Source: Gordionus sp. m RMFG-2023 (lineage: Eukaryota > Nematomorpha > Gordioida > Chordodea > Parachordodidae). Taken from it: a stretch of 64,000 nt of DNA. The position numbers and the translations under genes were made by a program. Positions 59,201 through 64,000 of this stretch are shown here, piece by piece; position 1 is the stretch's first letter, and each line of letters begins with the position of its first letter. The notes under the pieces are model-generated. The model saw only the letters and a program-made list of their open reading frames with translations, searched no databases and was not told the DNA's origin. The stretch lies in contig NC_088775.1 in NCBI RefSeq assembly GCF_954871325.1, forward strand, positions 20,561,561-20,625,560, written 5' to 3'.

Positions 59201-62200
59201 AAAAAATTATTAAAATTTATTTTTTGAACCGATAACGTAAAAAAATACATCAAAGCATATTTAGATAGGAAATATAATTCTGAGTTCAATGATATAAAAA
59301 TTTATAAAATTAAACTTAAGATGTTAGCCTTTTCCCTTTGAACGTTTTCGCGACAAAAATGTTATTTTTTGAACCGGAAACGTAAAAAATACATCTAAGC
59401 ATAATTGGATAGGAAATTTAATTCTGAGTAGAATGATATAAAAATATTCAAAATTGCATATAAGATGTTAGCCTTTTCCCTTCCAACGTTTTTACCACAA
59501 ACAAATTAAAATTTATTTTTTGAACCGATAACTTAGAAAATTATATCAAAGCATATTTAGATAGGATATTTAATTCTGAATTCAATGATATAAAAATTTA
59601 TAAAATTAAACTTAAGATGTTAGCCTTTTCCCTTAAAACGTTTTCGCGACAAAAATGTTATTTTTTGAACCGGAAACGTAAAAGAATACATCTAAGCATA
59701 ATTGGATAGGAAATTTAATTCTGAGTAGAATGATATAAAAATATTTAAAATTGCATATAAGATGTTAGCCTTTTCCCTTTGAACGTTTTCGCGACAAAAA
59801 TGTTATTTTTTGAACCGGAAACGTAAAAAAATACATCTAAGCATAATTGGATAGGAAATTTAATTCTGAGTAGAATGATATAAAAATATTCAAAATTGCA
59901 TATAAGATGTTAACCTTTTCCCTTCCAACGTTTTTACCACAAAAAAATTTTTAAAATTTATTTTTTGAACCGATAACGTAAAAAATTACATCAAAGCATA
60001 TTTAGATAGTAAATTAAATTCTGAGTTCAATGATATAAAAATTAATAAAATTAAACTTAAGATGTTAGCCTTTTCCCTTCGACGTTTTCGCGACAAAAAT
60101 GTTATTTTTTGAACCGGAAACGTAAAAGAAAACATCTAAGCATAATTGGATAGGAAATTTAATTCTGAGTAGAATGATATAAAAATATTCAAAATTGCAC
60201 ATAAGATGTTAGCCTTTTCCCTTCCAACGTTTTTATAACAAACAAATTTTTAAAATTTATTTTTTGAACCGATAACTTAGAAAATTATATCAAAGCATAT
60301 TTAGATAGGAAATTTAATTCTGAGTTCAATGATATAAAAATTTATAAAATTAAACTTAAGATGTTAGCCTTTTCCCTTCGACGTTTTCGCGACAAAAATG
60401 TTATTTTTTGAACCGGAAACGTAAAAGAAAACATCTAAGCATAATTGGATAGGAAATTTAATTCTGAGTAGAATGATATAAAAATATTCAAAATTGCATA
60501 TAAGATGTTAGCCTTTTCCCTTCCAACGTTTTTACCACAAACAAATTTTTAAAATTTGATTTTTGAACCGATAACGTTAAAAAATACATCAAAGCATATT
60601 TAGATAGGAAATTTAATTCTGAGTTCAATGATATAAAAATTTATAAAATTAAACTTAAGATGTTAGCCTTTTCCCTTCGAACGTTTTCGCGACAAAAATG
60701 TTATTTTTTGAACCGGAAACGTAAAAAAATACATCTAAGCATAATTGGATAGGAAATTTAATTCTGAGTAGAATGATATAAAAATATTTAAAATTGCATA
60801 TAAGATGTTAGCCTTTTCCCTTCCAACGTTTTTCCCACAAAAAAATTATTAAAATTTATTTTTTGAACCGATAACGTAAAAAAATACATCAAAGCATATT
60901 TAGATAGGAAATTTAATTCTGAGTTCAATGATATAAAAATTTATAAAATTAAACTTAAGATGTTAGCCTTTTCCCTTCGACGTTTTCGCGACAAAAATGT
61001 TATTTTTTGAACCGGAAACGTAAAAGAAAACATCTAAGCATAATTGGATAGGAAATTTAATTCTGAGTTGAATGATATAAAAATATTCAAAATTGCATAT
61101 AAGATGTTAACCTTTTCCCTTCCAACGTTTTTACCACAAAAAATTATTAAAATTTATATTTTGAACCGATAACGTAAAAAAATACATCAAAGCATATTTA
61201 GATAGGAATTAATTCTGAGTTCAATGATATAAAAATATTCAAAATTGCATATAAGATGTTAGCCTTTTCCCTTCCAACGTTTTAACCACAAAAAAATTAT
61301 TAAAATTTATTTTTTGAACCGATAACGTAAAAAAATACATCAAAGCATATTTAGATAGGAAATTTAATTCTGAGTTCAATGATATAAAAATTTATAAAAT
61401 TAAACTTAAGATGTTAGCCTTTTCCCTTCGAACGTTTTCGCGACAAAAATGTTATTTTTTGAACCGGAAACGTAAAAAAATACATCTAAGCATAATTGGA
61501 TAGGAAATTTAATTCTAAGTAGAATGATATAAAAATATTTAAAATTGCATATAAGATGTTAGCCTTTTCCCTTCCAACGTTTTTACCACAAAAAAATTAT
61601 TAAAATTTATTTTTTGAACCGATAACGTAAAAAAATACATCAAAGCATATTTAGATAGGAAATTTAATTCTGAGTTCAATGATATAAAAATTTATAAAAT
61701 TAAACTTAAGATGTTAGGTTTTTCCCTTTGAACGTTTTCGCGACAAAAATGTTATTTTTTGAACCGGAAACGTAAAAGAAAACATCTAAGCATAATTGGA
61801 TAGGAAATTTAATTCTGAGTTGAATGATATAAAAATATTCAAAATTGCATATAAGATGTTAACCTTTTCCCTTCCAACGTTTTTACCACAAAAAATTATT
61901 AAAATTTATATTTTGAACCGATAACGTAAAAAAATACATCAAAGCATATTTAGATAGGAATTAATTCTGAGTTCAATGATATAAAAATATTCAAAATTGC
62001 ATATAAGATGTTAGCCTTTTCCCTTCCAACGTTTTAACCACAAAAAAATTATTAAAATTTATTTTTTGAACCGATAACGTAAAAAAATACATCAAAGCAT
62101 ATTTAGATAGGAAATTTAATTCTGAGTTCAATGATATAAAAATTTATAAAATTAAACTTAAGATGTTAGCCTTTTCCCTTCGACGTTTTCGCGACAAAAA

Positions 62201-64000
62201 TGTTATTTTTTGAACCGGAAACGTAAAAGAAAACATCTAAGCATAATTGGATAGGAAATTTAATTCTGAGTTGAATGATATAAAAATATTCAAAATTGCA
62301 TATAAGATGTTAACCTTTTCCCTTCCAACGTTTTTACCACAAAAAATTATTAAAATTTATATTTTGAACCGATAACGTAAAAAAATACATCAAAGCATAT
62401 TTAGATAGGAATTAATTCTGAGTTCAATGATATAAAAATATTCAAAATTGCATATAAGATGTTAGCCTTTTCCCTTCCAACGTTTTAACCACAAAAAAAT
62501 TATTAAAATTTATTTTTTGAACCGATAACGTAAAAAAATACATCAAAGCATATTTAGATAGGAAATTTAATTCTGAGTTCAATGATATAAAAATTTATAA
62601 AATTAAACTTAAGATGTTAGCCTTTTCCCTTCGAACGTTTTCGCGACAAAAATGTTATTTTTTGAACCGGAAACGTAAAAAAATACATCTAAGCATAATT
62701 GGATAGGAAATTTAATTCTAAGTAGAATGATATAAAAATATTTAAAATTGCATATAAGATGTTAGCCTTTTCCCTTCCAACGTTTTTACCACAAAAAAAT
62801 TATTAAAATTTATTTTTTGAACCGATAACGTAAAAAAATACATCAAAGCATATTTAGATAGGAAATTTAATTCTGAGTTCAATGATATAAAAATTAATAA
62901 AATTAAACTTAAGATGTTAGCCTTTTCCCTTCGACGTTTTCGCGACAAAAATGTTATTTTTTGAACCGGAAACGTAAAAGAAAACATCTAAGCATAATTG
63001 GATAGGAAATTTAATTCTGAGTAGAATGATATAAAAATATTCAAAATTGCACATAAGATGTTAGCCTTTTCCCTTCCAACGTTTTTATAACAAACAAATT
63101 TTTAAAATTTATTTTTTGAACCGATAACTTAGAAAATTATATCAAAGCATATTTAGATAGGAAATTTAATTCTGAGTTCAATGATATAAAAATTTATAAA
63201 ATTAAATTTAAGATGTTAGCCTTTACCCTTTGAACGTTTTCGCGACAAAAATGTTATTTTTTGAACCGGAAACGTAAAAAATACATCTAAGCATAATTGG
63301 ATAGGAAATTTAATTCTGAGTAGAATGATATAAAAATATTCAAAATTGCATATAAGATGTTAACCTTTTCCCTTCCAACGTTTTTACCACAAAAAATTAT
63401 TAAAATTTATTTTTTGAACCGATAACGTAAAAAAATACATCAAAGCATATTTAGATAGGAAATTTAATTCTGAGTTCAATGATATAAAAATTTATAAAAT
63501 TAAACTTAAGATGTTAGCCTTTTCCCTTCGAACGTTTTCGCGACAAAAATGTTATTTTTTGAACCGGAAACGTAAAAAATACATCTAAGCATAATTGGAT
63601 AGGAAATTTAATTCTGAGTAGAATGATATAAAAATATTCAAAATTGCATATAAGATGTTAACCTTTTCCCTTCCAACGTTTTTACCACAAAAAATTATTA
63701 AAATTTATATTTTGAACCGATAACGTAAAAAAATACATCAAAGCATATTTAGATAGGAATTAATTCTGAGTTCAATGATATAAAAATATTCAAAATTGCA
63801 TATAAGATGTTAGCCTTTTCCCTTCCAACGTTTTAACCACAAAAAAATTATTAAAATTTATTTTTTGAACCGATAACGTAAAAAAATACATCAAAGCATA
63901 TTTAGATAGGAAATTTAATTCTGAGTTCAAATGATATAAAAATTTATAAAATTAAACTTAAGATGTTAGCCTTTTCCCTTCGACGTTTTCGCGACAAAAA
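50252..64000. repeat. Satellite array, A/B dimer of ~299 bp, ~92 monomers
   Basis: Two related monomers of ~149 bp alternate head to tail to the window's right edge. Type A carries CGAACGTTTTCGCGACAAAA and 'gaaccggaaacgtaaa'. Type B carries CCAACGTTTTTACCACAAAA and 'gaaccgataacgtaaa'. They share 'tttaattctgagt' and 'aagatgttagccttttccctt'. A landmarks at 50557, 50855 and 51155 give the ~299-bp dimer. All copies have one orientation. Exceptions occur: A follows A near 54280, 55015 and 59780, and hybrid monomers lie near 61210, 61960, 62410 and 63760. Open frames within it are by-products. Confidence 0.97.

Noticed and set aside
62742-62987. 81-codon open frame on the minus strand in the satellite
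   Set aside because: It is a by-product of tandem repeats; the same peptide pattern recurs with each dimer and has no coding signature.

Overview
The window is AT-rich nuclear DNA from an animal. Two host genes support this: the last exon of a Wnt ligand (1639-2358) and a compact four-exon gene for the minor-spliceosome protein SNRNP35 (39006-39664). Its introns are only 41-61 bp with GT-AG ends. I cannot place the phylum. Nothing in the window looks bacterial, viral-genomic or organellar.

Layout. 1-4.9 kb: Wnt exon and non-coding DNA. 4.9-8.8 kb: a hAT transposon with perfect 8-bp target duplications, carrying a Harbinger-type MITE and a ~103-bp tandem repeat. 9.1-10.8 kb: a decayed Ty3/gypsy fossil. 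11.4-38.4 kb: a nest of hAT copies, non-autonomous Helitrons (TC start, hairpin, CTAG end), one nearly complete Ty3/gypsy fossil (17073-22304), a Harbinger-like element that keeps a MADF-domain gene, and MITEs. 38.4-44.1 kb: SNRNP35, an unidentified coding-looking fragment, a minisatellite built on a perfect palindrome, and a small hAT MITE. 44.1-50.25 kb: a hAT fragment cut by a gypsy fossil, which is itself split by a gag-protease-only LTR element. 50.25-64.0 kb: an unbroken satellite array of about 92 monomers of ~149 bp in an alternating A/B dimer of ~299 bp, with longer higher-order periods.

The elements record an order of events. A Helitron inserted in a hAT copy (32099-38376) can be read against a sibling hAT copy that has no Helitron at that point. 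A second Helitron is present as two complementary halves in opposite orientations (13696-22872 and 27692-29814). Both halves abut hAT ends, and the same 8-bp target duplication lies beside each. The simplest reading is one Helitron interrupted by one hAT and then split by an inversion of about 3.2 kb (roughly 27.2-30.4 kb).

I see no toxin system, CRISPR array, rRNA or tRNA gene. The observations most worth a second look are the Wnt protein with a ~70-residue acidic insertion, the reconstructed inversion, the MADF-only Harbinger element, the gag-protease-only LTR element, and the CpG-bearing dimeric satellite.
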